A DNA stretch of 64,000 nucleotides from JBBKWX01 sp037969175 (GCA_037969175.1 JBBKWX010000055.1:62001-126000); one strand, 5' to 3'; numbered from the stretch's first letter, positions 9,222 through 18,224 are shown. Notes: generated by a model not told the origin, from the letters alone. Made by a program: numbers and translations.

Positions 9222-11315
9222 TCATCTTAGCAGTTTCATTGCTTCTGAGACTTCTTGTACGGGCAGTTTACAACTTCCTTTCTCACATACATAGATCATA
9301 GTTTTCCCATCCACAAATCTGTTTTCGAAAAGTGGAATAGTTGATTCTTTTTCGGATGCCAGAATAAAATAATTTCCTTTTGCCTTTTGTCTTAATTCCT
9401 GTGCAATTGATTTTGCATTTTTTCCTGCAATAACAATTTCGTTAAATTCATAAACCTGATTTAACATTAGCATAGCATAATTTGAATATCCACTGGGGTA
9501 TAGTTTCATCTTATGTTTTACAGAAAACAATAATTTATCAGAAATAGTTGAATATTGCTCTTTGCCTGTGATCAGTCCAAGTAGAAATAAACCCTTGCTC
9601 ATGCTGCTATTTGATGCCGGAATTACATTGTCATGCATTTCCCTGCTTCTGGTTATCAATGCAGGATCAAGATCCGATGTAAAATAAAAAGTACCGGAGT
9701 TTGAATCATAAAAATGTTTGATTGTATACTCTGCCAGTTCTTCGGCTTTGCTAATCCAGCGATCATCATACGTAGCTTCGTAAAGTTTCAATAGCATTTC
9801 AATTGTGAAACTGTAATCTTCCAAATATGCATTGATCTTTGCTTTCCCTTCTTTATAACTATGCAATAATCCTCCATCTTTTGACCTCATTTTACTTAGT
9901 ATGAAATCAGCATTTCGAATTGCACTTTTCAAAAACCGATCTTCGGTAAATACTATGTATGCATCAGCGTAAGCCTTTGCCATCAAAGCATTCCAGGAAC
10001 ATAATTGTTTGTCATCCAGACCGGGTCGGATCCTGTTTTTTCTATTCTCGAAAAGTTTGTTGATCGATCTTTTTTTAATCTCTGAAAATGATTGATCCGT
10101 GATTTTATTTCTAGAGATAAAATCCTGATCATTCTCGATTCTGAGTAATATGTAATTTCCTTCCCAAGCACCATGTTTGTTGATGCTAAAATATTCTCCC
10201 ATGAGTTTGGCATCTTCCCCTAAAACGCTTTCAAACTCTTCTTTGGTCCAAACATAAAATTTCCCTTCTTCGCCTTCGCTGTCGGCATCCAGTGCGGAAT
10301 AAAATGCTCCTTCAGTGGATGTCATTTCTCTTTCAATAAAATCCAAAGTTTGATAAACGATTTCTTTGTATAAAGGATTTGGATTCAATGCATAAGCAGC
10401 TGAATAAAGTGAGATCAGTTGAGCATTATCATACAGCATCTTTTCGAAGTGCGGAGCTTTCCATAGTCCATCAGTTGAATAACGTGCAAACCCTCCACCT
10501 ATCTGATCGTAGATACCACCCAGCGCCATCTTTTCGAGAGTTAATTCTGTTTGTGCCCAGGCGCTTTTGTTCTTAGTGTTACGATAATATTCAAGGATAA
10601 ATTCCCAGTTATTTGGAAGCGGGAATTTAGGAGCCCGGCTGAATCCTCCTTCTACCTTATCAAATGTTTTTTCAAATTCTGAATAGTACTCATCCAGTGT
10701 TGATCTTTCAAAATGGATATCTCCTTTTGCAACTTCTATGAGATCCATTCCTTTGATTCCATCATGTAATTTTTCTGCGTATTCAATAAATTTTTGAGGT
10801 TGCGTTTTGTAGGATCTGTCCAACTCCTGCAGTATTTCCTGCCATTGCTTTTTTGGATAATACGTTCCGCCAAATACGGGTCTGCCATCCGGTAAGGTGA
10901 AACAATTCAATGGCCAACCGCCTCTTCCTGTCATTAACTGTACTGCATTCATATAGATCTGATCTACATCAGGTCGTTCTTCACGATCTACTTTGATACA
11001 TATAAAATCACGATTCATGATCTCAGCAGTCTCTACATCTTCAAAGGATTCATGTTCCATTACATGGCACCAATGACAAGCGCTGTAACCTATACTTACA
11101 AGTACAAGTTTGTTTTCTGCTTTCGCTTTTTCAAATGCTTCATCGCCCCATGGATACCAGTTTACCGGATTGTGTGCATGCTGCAATAAATACGGACTGC
11201 TTTCATGTATCAGCGAATTGGTAAATTTATGCTCACTTTGTTTCATAGTAGTTTTTCCATTATTGCAGGCCAGAGAGCTTACAAGTATTAAACATAAAAA
11301 ACGAGTTGTCCTCAT
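9222..11315 (-). CDS. YyaL/DUF255-type thioredoxin-domain protein with six-hairpin glycosidase-like C-terminus, exported
   Basis: 697 aa, the usual size of the YyaL/SPATA20 family. The N-terminal domain has the signature '[10 protein letters not shown]', then the thioredoxin-like Cys80-His-Trp-Cys83 motif inside '[16 protein letters not shown]', and '[13 protein letters not shown]' with '[13 protein letters not shown]'. The remainder is alpha-rich with a toroid-like pattern of the six-hairpin glycosidase fold (for example '[20 protein letters not shown]'). The first 17 residues look like a signal peptide with a near-lipobox (SSLAC), so a periplasmic or lipid-anchored location is inferred; an alternative start at the later Met (MKQSEHKF) would make it cytoplasmic. 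The biochemical role of the family is not established. It converges with the giant gene, 11 nt apart, and begins 72 nt downstream of the five-gene operon. Confidence 0.88.
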   Translation of the reverse strand: MRTTRFLCLILVSSLACNNGKTTMKQSEHKFTNSLIHESSPYLLQHAHNPVNWYPWGDEAFEKAKAENKLVLVSIGYSACHWCHVMEHESFEDVETAEIMNRDFICIKVDREERPDVDQIYMNAVQLMTGRGGWPLNCFTLPDGRPVFGGTYYPKKQWQEILQELDRSYKTQPQKFIEYAEKLHDGIKGMDLIEVAKGDIHFERSTLDEYYSEFEKTFDKVEGGFSRAPKFPLPNNWEFILEYYRNTKNKSAWAQTELTLEKMALGGIYDQIGGGFARYSTDGLWKAPHFEKMLYDNAQLISLYSAAYALNPNPLYKEIVYQTLDFIEREMTSTEGAFYSALDADSEGEEGKFYVWTKEEFESVLGEDAKLMGEYFSINKHGAWEGNYILLRIENDQDFISRNKITDQSFSEIKKRSINKLFENRKNRIRPGLDDKQLCSWNALMAKAYADAYIVFTEDRFLKSAIRNADFILSKMRSKDGGLLHSYKEGKAKINAYLEDYSFTIEMLLKLYEATYDDRWISKAEELAEYTIKHFYDSNSGTFYFTSDLDPALITRSREMHDNVIPASNSSMSKGLFLLGLITGKEQYSTISDKLLFSVKHKMKLYPSGYSNYAMLMLNQVYEFNEIVIAGKNAKSIAQELRQKAKGNYFILASEKESTIPLFENRFVDGKTMIYVCEKGSCKLPVQEVSEAMKLLR

Positions 11316-11387
11316 TATCTTAAGTTAAGAAAAAATAGGACATCGATTTTGAAATAGATTCGTTTCCGAAAACTTATACTCAACGTA

Positions 11388-11828
11388 TCACTTTGAAATT
11401 ATGATAGAAGCAGTGGTTTCCGTATTAGAATAATTACCGGATCTGTCGATGAGATAAACACTAAAAGTTGCAGCTTCAGAATTGCCGCCATTTGTAATTC
11501 CCATTGGAGGTAATTCAATATTCAATTTCCCTCTGATCGCAATATTTTCTCCGTTGGGAGTCAAGGTCTGAATTCTGAAAGCATGTACAATTCCTATTCT
11601 ATTATCTTTTACCCAAAGGTTCTTTACATCAGGATCATTTGCCCCAAGATCTCCATTTCCATCCTCATAACTTAAGGTTAAGATCAATCCGTTTTCATAT
11701 TCTTTTATCGAACTTTTATTTAAAAATACATTTGATATGACCGGTGTTTCAGAAATAAGTGGTTCATCCTTTTTACAAGATGAAAATAGAAAGATTACAG
11801 AGGCTAAAAACAAAGCGTATCTCATCAT
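11388..11828 (-). CDS. Small lipoprotein, last gene of the five-gene exported-protein operon
   Basis: 146 aa. A lipoprotein signal peptide ends at LFSSC (Cys18) followed by KKDE, the charged context typical of surface or outer-membrane lipoproteins in this phylum. The mature part appears to be one beta-rich domain ('LTLSYEDGNGDLG', 'FSVYLIDRSGNYSN') resembling an Ig/cadherin-like fold; no family is named with confidence. The start ATG shares one base with the stop of the upstream cytochrome-like gene (TAATG), so the two are translationally coupled. Function unknown; the context implies service to the exported proteins upstream. Confidence 0.8.
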   Translation of the reverse strand: MMRYALFLASVIFLFSSCKKDEPLISETPVISNVFLNKSSIKEYENGLILTLSYEDGNGDLGANDPDVKNLWVKDNRIGIVHAFRIQTLTPNGENIAIRGKLNIELPPMGITNGGNSEAATFSVYLIDRSGNYSNTETTASIIISK

Positions 11829-12739
11829 TATTGTATCTTAAATGAATACACTGATTTTATATAAGACAATGTGCTGTTTGTCGGATAACCCGTCGCGACC
11901 GCATGTTGAGGGTCTCTGGCGAAATAACGCATATAGTAAATACCTCCGGTAGTTAGTGAAGAAGTATTGAATGTAACAAACCACAATTTTAGATTCCCTA
12001 ATAGTACATAAGTTGCCTGATGTAAAACAGGGTTGCTGAAATCGTCGATCGAAGTAGAAAGTTTCAATTGATTTTGCAAAAGATTTTCAACTGCAGTACT
12101 ATCATCTTGCAATACAAAATAGATGGTCATGTTTGTTGCTGATGGAACAATAAAAGGATTGTATGCAATTCCATCAACACGGTTTGTATCAATACGAGTA
12201 CCGTTTCCATCGAAAGCCGCATAAGCTACCAGTTCCGGTTCCTGATTCGGATAGCTTGGCAAAACAGATACATTTCCATTGATATCACGTGCTCCATTTG
12301 AGATCCAGTTGTTGATATGGCCTAGCTCAGTACTGTTCAGCGGAGTGCTGTATAATGGCATTCTACCGAGCACGGAATCTCCGGTTACCAACCGTTCATG
12401 CAACCACGAATTATTTACATCAAAAGGTATGACTCTGTAGTTGAATGTTCCCTGAGAATTATTCTTAATTACTTTATGATAAACCAAAGAGGAATAGGTA
12501 CTCTGAACACTTCTAAAATCAGGTTCGAAATTTCCGTCATGACAACCCGGATTATTGCATTTCACATTGAAGATATTTTTATGCAGTCCGGTAATACTGT
12601 TGGGGTCAGGCTCAACAGGAGGATTAGTTCCTCCACTATTTATCCCGTCATAAGGATTTGGAGGATCGATAACATCACTTTTACATGCATAAAGGATCAC
12701 GCACAACGAAACACACAGAAAGGTCAGATACTTTATCAT
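11828..12739 (-). CDS. Cytochrome c-like lipoprotein with a CX4CH motif
   Basis: 303 aa. A lipoprotein signal ends at ILYAC (Cys19). Residues 61-67 read C-N-N-P-G-C-H, a CX4CH variant of the haem-c attachment motif, followed by DG as is common in cytochrome-like proteins of this type. About 60 residues later 'RMP' (Met127) and 'LNSTELGHINNWISNGA' reproduce the axial-Met region and last helix of class I cytochrome c. Residues 150-303 form a separate beta-rich domain ('YMRYFARDPQHA' near the end). A monohaem periplasmic or surface electron carrier is inferred; whether haem is bound through the wider spacing is unproven. It overlaps the upstream gene by ATGA and the downstream gene by TAATG. Confidence 0.72.
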   Translation of the reverse strand: MIKYLTFLCVSLCVILYACKSDVIDPPNPYDGINSGGTNPPVEPDPNSITGLHKNIFNVKCNNPGCHDGNFEPDFRSVQSTYSSLVYHKVIKNNSQGTFNYRVIPFDVNNSWLHERLVTGDSVLGRMPLYSTPLNSTELGHINNWISNGARDINGNVSVLPSYPNQEPELVAYAAFDGNGTRIDTNRVDGIAYNPFIVPSATNMTIYFVLQDDSTAVENLLQNQLKLSTSIDDFSNPVLHQATYVLLGNLKLWFVTFNTSSLTTGGIYYMRYFARDPQHAVATGYPTNSTLSYIKSVYSFKIQ

Positions 12740-14058
12740 ATAAAGGCTTGCGTTAATGCTGCCCCGGGTAATAATCCTCCGGGTATCTCATTGTTAAATC
12801 CAAGTATGTATGAAATTGTAGGAACAATATCTATGCTTTGACCCAACACAGAATTGAATACGGTGTTTTGTTTTACGATAGAAGGAGGTCCTACTACCAT
12901 ACAAAATATTTCTCTGGATGTTTGATCACTTGTATGATCCAGGGCGAACCTACCATTGGTATCAACAACTGTGTTTGCTTGCAGATTCCGACCATGCTCC
13001 GGAGCAACGATCAGAATAGTGTCGTTTGCCATTCCGGGAGTGTTTTGTATGGTCTGCCATAGATGTGCCACGGCCCAATCGGATTTGCGCAAATTGTTAC
13101 AGTACCCGCTAAAATTTGAATGACAAATATCTACATCCTGCATATTTACAACAAGTAATTCGGGCTTGAATTCCTTGATGATCTCTTCAGCAAAAAAGAT
13201 ATTGTACATATCATTATTCATTGCCGATCCTACACCCCAGGGATTATTGTATTGACCGGATACGGCTTTGTTGAACGCGCCACTGATGAAGTTTTGGAGA
13301 ATTGTTTTTTCTATTTCAGGATTGATCACACCTGCATCACCACCGACGATCTGACCCACAAAATTCTTATCTGTGAACTCTCTCATATTGGTTATCATAG
13401 CTTGTTCAGAACTGCTGAACTGCCTCATGTTGCCCAAGACATCATATCCTGCGGAAGAAATGAGTGATGTGGGTGCTATGAAATTTGCACCATATTGAGC
13501 TCCGTATCCGGGGTATTTGCTGAAGTTTAATGCCGGGTAGGGTCCTAATGAATTACTTACCCACCAGGAATTAAGTGTTGACATAGCCGGACTGTTATGC
13601 TTCCTGTAATATTCGAAGATTGTGGGATATGCAGGATGATCTCTAAGGTTCAGATCTGCACTTGTATATTGTCCGGTAACTGCAGTGGTATGGCCGTTGA
13701 AATGACCGGTTGGTCCGGCAGCATATCTGAATTCTTTAAACAGTGTACCGTAATTTTGTAAAGGCAACGGGAGTGGGGAAGGAGGTAATGCACTCATGGA
13801 TCCGATAATATCGGGTGAGATCGCTTCTGTACCATTGAACATAGCACGCATTAAATTTCCTTCTGCCTTTTGCACGGACTCAAAATTCCGAACCCCGCCG
13901 GCAAAAAGACAAAATACCACATGATTAGCTTTTCGCGCTCCGGTGGCTGCAAACAATCTTCCACTTGGCAAAATATAGGGCAGAGTCATCATGCCTGCCG
14001 TTGCCAGGCTAGCCTTACGTAGAAATTCTCTTCTTGCAATTGTTTTAGTGGTCGACAT
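12736..14058 (-). CDS. Tat-exported DUF1501-like (alkaline phosphatase superfamily) protein
   Basis: 440 aa. The N-terminus carries a twin-arginine signal: 'ARREFLRKA' at residues 8-16, followed by a hydrophobic stretch and 'PSGRLFAA'. The mature part follows the DUF1501/sulfatase-like alkaline phosphatase fold: 'NHVVFCLFAGGVRNFESVQ' at the start, 'GHFNGHTTAVTGQY', 'VVNMQDVDICHSNFSGY', 'APEHGRN' and a late 'LDHTSDQTSREIF', where His and Asp ligands usually sit. The nucleophile region near residue 55 lacks an obvious Asp/Ser/Thr metal-site pair, so catalysis is uncertain. Family members in other phyla often sit beside cytochrome-like and DUF1549/DUF1800-type genes, as here. It overlaps its upstream neighbour by 1 nt and its downstream neighbour by 4 nt. 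Substrate unknown. Confidence 0.75.
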   Translation of the reverse strand: MSTTKTIARREFLRKASLATAGMMTLPYILPSGRLFAATGARKANHVVFCLFAGGVRNFESVQKAEGNLMRAMFNGTEAISPDIIGSMSALPPSPLPLPLQNYGTLFKEFRYAAGPTGHFNGHTTAVTGQYTSADLNLRDHPAYPTIFEYYRKHNSPAMSTLNSWWVSNSLGPYPALNFSKYPGYGAQYGANFIAPTSLISSAGYDVLGNMRQFSSSEQAMITNMREFTDKNFVGQIVGGDAGVINPEIEKTILQNFISGAFNKAVSGQYNNPWGVGSAMNNDMYNIFFAEEIIKEFKPELLVVNMQDVDICHSNFSGYCNNLRKSDWAVAHLWQTIQNTPGMANDTILIVAPEHGRNLQANTVVDTNGRFALDHTSDQTSREIFCMVVGPPSIVKQNTVFNSVLGQSIDIVPTISYILGFNNEIPGGLLPGAALTQAFI

Positions 14059-14549
14059 CAGTAGTATCTATATTCATTACTGGTCATCATAGCATAATAG
14101 ACCATAGCAGGATTTATCCCTGCATTTTTTTCTATCAGATCTTTTATATACCAGGCTTCAAATGCCTGCGCTTCTCTGTTAAAAAATTTGAGATAAGATT
14201 TAAGAATGAATGCATTAATATCAGATCTCATTTGAGCATCTGTAGGCAATTGCACTCCGGGTTTATTCAGGAAGTTCCGGATGATCATATCTTCAATTAA
14301 TTTCCTGTCACCAAAACTTTGATATGCAAGATCAAGTTTGATCAATTCTGCTGAGGAGATTCCGGTGCCAAAAAGATCTGAATATGCGATCGAGATAAAT
14401 TCTATTGTAGATTTTACGTTGTCTTTCCCGGATCCGGATTGACTTACTGTAACCGGGTTTAGCTCATAGATGTAGTCTTGTTCTTTTTTACAAGAACTGA
14501 AAAATATCAATAAGCTTATGATGAATATATATGAACTTTTTAATATCAT
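14058..14549 (-). CDS. Lipoprotein of unknown function, second gene of the operon
   Basis: 163 aa. The signal peptide ends at FFSSC (Cys20) followed by KKE. The mature domain is alpha-helical, with the end 'YLKFFNREAQAFEAW' then 'MVYYAMMTSNEYRYY'. This resembles the tail of the upstream gene product ('YKRFLFREPTSVEM' then 'ILISNEYAGL'), that is, helix-R-E-x-helix-S-N-E-Y. The pattern recalls DUF4214-like and DUF1549-like segments, but the similarity is too short to assign a family. It is coupled on both sides: ATGA overlap with the upstream gene and TGATG with the DUF1501-like gene. Confidence 0.75.
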   Translation of the reverse strand: MILKSSYIFIISLLIFFSSCKKEQDYIYELNPVTVSQSGSGKDNVKSTIEFISIAYSDLFGTGISSAELIKLDLAYQSFGDRKLIEDMIIRNFLNKPGVQLPTDAQMRSDINAFILKSYLKFFNREAQAFEAWYIKDLIEKNAGINPAMVYYAMMTSNEYRYY

Positions 14550-15424
14550 AGTCCTGCGTATTCATTACTGATCAAAATGGTTTTTTGCATTTGTGAGTAA
14601 CTACCACTTTGCTTATACTTTGAAGTGAGATCACTCATCTCAACGGATGTAGGTTCGCGAAATAAAAACCGTTTATAGGATAGGCGAACCTGACCTTCGT
14701 AATAATCGTCGGAGTTAAAAAACAGATTAATCAGATCAATTTTACTTTTTCCAAATTGTAAAAATACGATGGCATTTTTTCCATCCACCATATCGATTGC
14801 GGATAGTAATTCTGATTGTGTTGGATATCTCAACAAGAAATGTTGCCATAATGAAACAACAAAATTCAGACTCCCCATGTTGAGTTGATCATAGAAATTA
14901 TTGTTAACACAACGCAAAAACATTTCTTTAATATTGATAGTTCCGTTTTGCAATTTGAAAGGTATTTCACGCATAAGCTCTAATCGATCTATTTCATCCT
15001 GAATTAGGTCGTAGAATAGGATATAAGCAGGATCTTGTAATAAAATGGAATAAAGAAAGATCTGCTGAGCGATCAGATTCGTATCCATACTATTTAGCAA
15101 GTCAGCACGGGCCAAGGTATATAAATTGTCTTTGTATGCAGGTTTCGAAATTATTCCTTCGATAAATGTTGCTCGGGTAGAACTGGAGAAGTTTGTATTT
15201 TTAAGATCGATCCTTGCCGTATTGAATTCGATGCTATCCGGTTCTCTTGCCAGCAGACTTATATAACTCCGGATGATATATGTCTCAATTGTAGCATTTG
15301 AGATGGTAGGGTCAGCAGGTGCATCATTCCCCGGAACTGCAATAATATCATCTTTGCGGCAAGCACTAAATGCCGTCAACATCATAGCAAGTATAAATAT
15401 ATTTTGTGCTCTGAAAAACTGCAT
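14546..15424 (-). CDS. Lipoprotein with DUF4214-like helical repeats, first gene of the operon
   Basis: 292 aa. The signal peptide ends at AFSAC (Cys22) followed by RKDD. The mature part is alpha-helical and seems to contain three copies of one pattern: 'YIIRSYISLLAREPDSIEF', 'WQHFLLRYPTQSELL' and 'YKRFLFREPTSVEM', each with a following helix and in two cases an S-N/S-D-x-Y-like end. This is reminiscent of DUF4214 or phycobilisome-linker-like modules (L-x-R-E-x-D). No catalytic residues can be recognised. It is the promoter-proximal gene: an exact -7 box TATATTTG lies 4 nt upstream of its ATG. It probably forms an envelope complex with the four genes it is coupled to. Confidence 0.75.
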   Translation of the reverse strand: MQFFRAQNIFILAMMLTAFSACRKDDIIAVPGNDAPADPTISNATIETYIIRSYISLLAREPDSIEFNTARIDLKNTNFSSSTRATFIEGIISKPAYKDNLYTLARADLLNSMDTNLIAQQIFLYSILLQDPAYILFYDLIQDEIDRLELMREIPFKLQNGTINIKEMFLRCVNNNFYDQLNMGSLNFVVSLWQHFLLRYPTQSELLSAIDMVDGKNAIVFLQFGKSKIDLINLFFNSDDYYEGQVRLSYKRFLFREPTSVEMSDLTSKYKQSGSYSQMQKTILISNEYAGL

Positions 15425-15428
15425 ATAT

Positions 15429-15460
15429 CAAATATACAAATTGAATGGTATTTATAACAA
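15429..15460 (-). promoter_or_regulatory. Promoter of the five-gene operon (-33 TTG, -7 TATATTTG)
   Basis: Read on the minus strand, TTG (15460-15458) is followed after 21 nt by TATATTTG (15436-15429), an exact match to TAnnTTTG. The box ends 4 nt before the ATG at 15424, which would place transcription start at or next to the start codon. Confidence 0.6.
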
Positions 15461-15518
15461 TTGAATCCATGAAAAATTGTTTTGCGCCATTGATAGCAGA
15501 GAAAAGCCCACAGCCCAC

Positions 15519-15598
15519 AAATTTTTTAGGCGAGGATTTACAGCGTATATCCTGACCCTGTCGAGCTTTACGAAGGCAGTGAGGCGCCCAAAATATTT
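15519..15598. repeat. 80-nt inverted-repeat element, REP/MITE-like
   Basis: The ends AAATTTTTTAGGCG (15519-15532) and CGCCCAAAATATTT (15585-15598) are inverted repeats matching at 12 of 14 positions. Just inside the left end, 15533-15553 folds as a second hairpin (AGGAT / ATCCT plus TAC / GTA with one mismatch and a 3-nt loop). The interior looks richer in G+C than the surrounding intergenic DNA and contains GGCGCC. No target-site duplication is visible and no second copy was noticed in this window. Confidence 0.45.
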
Positions 15599-15701
15599 TT
15601 ATTCACCAATATATATGAATTACTAACTTTATGCGCTTGAATTAATTATTGACATCCGTTTAAGCCGGATACTATTTACCTGTGTTTGATATAGAAAATT
15701 A

Positions 15702-16664
15702 ATGATGAAAGAATTTGTAAAGAGTTTATTTGTTGAGGAAGTTGAGATAAAAGACAACCTCGTAATAATGCATTCTCAAGCAGCTGATATGAATCAGAAA
15801 TTGACAAATGATGCATTCTCTGAGAAGTGGCTTGCTGCGGCAGATAAGGGTGTAATGACAGGAGAAGGATTGGAATTTCAGAAGAATTGGTATTTGGATC
15901 TGTATGGATTTGAATCTTTTGATATTTTGAAAGATTTCTTGACCACAAAAAAAGTGATCCTTGATGCCGGTTGTGGATTGGGGTATAAGGCAGCAATGTT
16001 CGCAGAGTTTGCTCCCAACTCAATTGTGATTGGGATGGATTTTTCAGATGCAGTTATAGTTGCAAGAGAAACGTATAAACATCTTCCCAATTTATTTTTT
16101 GTAAAAGGAGATATTGCGAATACAAAATTGAAAAGCAATTCCATTGATTATGTCTCCTGTGATCAGGTACTTCATCATACAACAGATCCGTTGAAAACCT
16201 TTGCCCATCTATGTGATATTACGAAAAAGGGTGGTGAATTTGCAACATATGTGTATGCAAAGAAAGCATTGCCACGTGAATTGTTAGATGAATATTTCAG
16301 AGATAATGTGAAGAATCATTCGAATGAAGAGATATGGGCATTGTCTGAACAACTAACGGAATTGGGGAAAACACTTTCAGAGTTGAATATTAAATTCAAT
16401 TGTCCGGATATTCCATTATTGGGTATCAAGGGAGGGGAGCAAGATCTTCAGCGATTTATTTATTGGAATTTTATCAAATGTTTCTGGAATGAAAAAGTAG
16501 GATATGAATATTCATTATCCACCAATTTCGATTGGTATATTCCAACAAATGCATATCGATATTCTGAACAGGATTTTAGAGATATGATAAGTAGTAATTC
16601 ATTGGAGATATCTTATTTTCATTCTGAAGAAGCTTGTTATTCCGGGCGTTTTAAGAAACCTTGA
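15702..16664 (+). CDS. Class I SAM-dependent methyltransferase
   Basis: 320 aa. Motif I 'VILDAGCGLGYKAAMF' (residues 85-100), the acidic end of the second strand 'VIGMDFSDAV', and 'SIDYVSCDQVLHHTTDPLKTFAHL' identify a Rossmann-type methyltransferase of the UbiE/Methyltransf_11 group. The roughly 80-residue N-terminal part ('AFSEKWLAAADKG') and the C-terminal part ending in 'YSGRFKKP' are probably substrate-specific. The substrate cannot be inferred: the gene stands alone between the divergent lipoprotein operon and the convergent dipeptidase. Two adjacent ATGs (15702, 15705) are possible starts. It ends in a palindromic terminator. Confidence 0.85.
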   Translation: MMKEFVKSLFVEEVEIKDNLVIMHSQAADMNQKLTNDAFSEKWLAAADKGVMTGEGLEFQKNWYLDLYGFESFDILKDFLTTKKVILDAGCGLGYKAAMFAEFAPNSIVIGMDFSDAVIVARETYKHLPNLFFVKGDIANTKLKSNSIDYVSCDQVLHHTTDPLKTFAHLCDITKKGGEFATYVYAKKALPRELLDEYFRDNVKNHSNEEIWALSEQLTELGKTLSELNIKFNCPDIPLLGIKGGEQDLQRFIYWNFIKCFWNEKVGYEYSLSTNFDWYIPTNAYRYSEQDFRDMISSNSLEISYFHSEEACYSGRFKKP

Positions 16665-16688
16665 TCTAAATATTAATATGTATTTCAA

Positions 16689-16722
16689 AAAAAATCCCTG
16701 TTCATATGAACAGGGATTTTTT
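16689..16722. terminator. Bidirectional intrinsic terminator between methyltransferase and dipeptidase
   Basis: A perfect 22-nt palindrome TCCCTGTTCATATGAACAGGGA (positions 16695-16716, centred on CATATG) is flanked by an A-run on the left and a T-run on the right, so it works for both converging genes. Confidence 0.9.
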
Positions 16723-16738
16723 GATCTTACAAGAATTA

Positions 16739-18109
16739 TTATTTGCTCATTTCAGCATAATTCAAAAAGAAATGAGGAATAGTTTCTATACCTTTTAGAT
16801 AATTAAAAATTCCATAATGTTCATTGGGAGAATGGATGTCATCTGAATCCAATCCGAATCCCATCAACACAGAATCGAGTCCCAGCTCCGTTTTGAACAA
16901 TGCAACAATGGGAATACTACCACCACCTCTCACAGGAATAGGCTTTTTACCAAAGGTAGTTTCCATGGCTTTTGCTGCCGCCTGATATGCAACAGAATTG
17001 GTTGGAGTTACAACCGGCTCACCACCATGATGCGGACGTACCGATACCTTTACACCTTTGGGAGCTATGGATTCAAAATGTTTTATAAATAACTCAGTAA
17101 TTTTTTCGCTGTTTTGATTTGGAACAAGACGCATACTTACTTTCGCAAATGCTTTTGAAGGCAACACAGTCTTAGCTCCTTCACCAATATATCCACCCCA
17201 GATCCCATTCATCTCTAAAGTAGGACGGATAGAGGTTTGTTCGTTTACGCTATATCCCGCCTCACCAATGGTTTCTTCAATTGATAGATCTTTCATGTAT
17301 TTGTCTTTGCTAAATGGAGCCTTTGCCATTTCAGCACGTTCAGCATCCGAGACAATTTCAACATCATCATAAAAACCCGGAATAGTTATGTGATTATTCT
17401 CGTCTTTCATGGAAGCGATCATCTGGCAAAGTATATTAATTGGATTGCCAACAGCTCCTCCATAAACTCCGGAATGAAGATCTTTATTGGGACCTGTAAC
17501 TTCAACTTCCACATAACTTAATCCGCGCAACCCAACAGTGATTGAAGGAACATCATTTGCGATCATCGAAGTATCAGAAATCAAAATAACATCAGCCTTC
17601 AGCTTGGCTTTATTTTCTTTTACAAATTTTCCCAGATTATCAGATCCCACTTCTTCTTCACCTTCGATCATGAATTTGATGTTGCAAGGCAAAATGGATT
17701 CTTTTTGCATGATCTCAAAAGCTTTTACATGCATATAAACTTGCCCTTTGTCATCACAAGCACCACGTGCGAAAATTTTATTGTCAATAATGACCGGTTC
17801 GAATGGCGGACTATTCCACAGGTTCAACGGATCAGGAGGCTGTACGTCGTAGTGACCATACACCAGGACTGTAGGCAATGACGCATCTATGATCTTCTCA
17901 CCATAAACTATTGGATGGCCTGCCGTTTCACAAACTTCTACCTTGTCAGCTCCTGCGGTTTTAAGACTATTGCTCACAAACTCGGCAGCCCTTCTTACAT
18001 CGTCTTTGTATTTACTGTCAGCACTTACAGATGGAATTTTCAATAATTCCAATAATTCATTGACATAACGATCTTTATTATTTTCAATCTGTTTTTTTAT
18101 ATTTTCCAT
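16739..18109 (-). CDS. M20-family dipeptidase (CNDP-like)
   Basis: 456 aa, normal for M20 dipeptidases. It is a cytoplasmic metallopeptidase that cleaves dipeptides with two zinc (or manganese) ions. Metal and catalytic residues visible: His86 and Asp88 in 'VYGHYDVQPP', Asp119/120 in 'RGACDDKGQ', the Glu pair in 'IEGEEEVGSDN', an Asp in 'LISDTSM', and the late His in 'IHSPNEHYG'. The dimerisation (lid) domain lies between, around 'GLRGLSYVEVEVTGPNKDLHSGVYGG'-type strands. No signal peptide. A -7 box at 18217-18224 would give a leader of about 100 nt. It is a single gene ending at the palindromic terminator. Confidence 0.92.
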   Translation of the reverse strand: MENIKKQIENNKDRYVNELLELLKIPSVSADSKYKDDVRRAAEFVSNSLKTAGADKVEVCETAGHPIVYGEKIIDASLPTVLVYGHYDVQPPDPLNLWNSPPFEPVIIDNKIFARGACDDKGQVYMHVKAFEIMQKESILPCNIKFMIEGEEEVGSDNLGKFVKENKAKLKADVILISDTSMIANDVPSITVGLRGLSYVEVEVTGPNKDLHSGVYGGAVGNPINILCQMIASMKDENNHITIPGFYDDVEIVSDAERAEMAKAPFSKDKYMKDLSIEETIGEAGYSVNEQTSIRPTLEMNGIWGGYIGEGAKTVLPSKAFAKVSMRLVPNQNSEKITELFIKHFESIAPKGVKVSVRPHHGGEPVVTPTNSVAYQAAAKAMETTFGKKPIPVRGGGSIPIVALFKTELGLDSVLMGFGLDSDDIHSPNEHYGIFNYLKGIETIPHFFLNYAEMSK

Positions 18110-18216
18110 GTGTTTTTTCTAGGATCGTAAAGATAAGATTTTAAGATGTGAAGCTGTAATTATTGATTCGATAAAACAAGAATCTTCGTTTCAATATTGT
18201 GTGTCAACTCAATTAG

Positions 18217-18224
18217 CAAATATA
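18217..18224 (-). promoter_or_regulatory. -7 box TATATTTG upstream of the dipeptidase
   Basis: Exact match to TAnnTTTG on the minus strand. No TTG is present at the expected -33 distance, so this is moderate evidence only. A second weaker match (TATCTTTA) lies nearer the gene at 18127-18134. Confidence 0.4.

Noticed and set aside
15649..15678. E. coli-like TTGACA-N18-TATTTA in front of the methyltransferase
   Set aside because: The -35/-10 type is not the housekeeping consensus of this phylum, and a single match in AT-rich DNA is weak; it was not annotated as a promoter.
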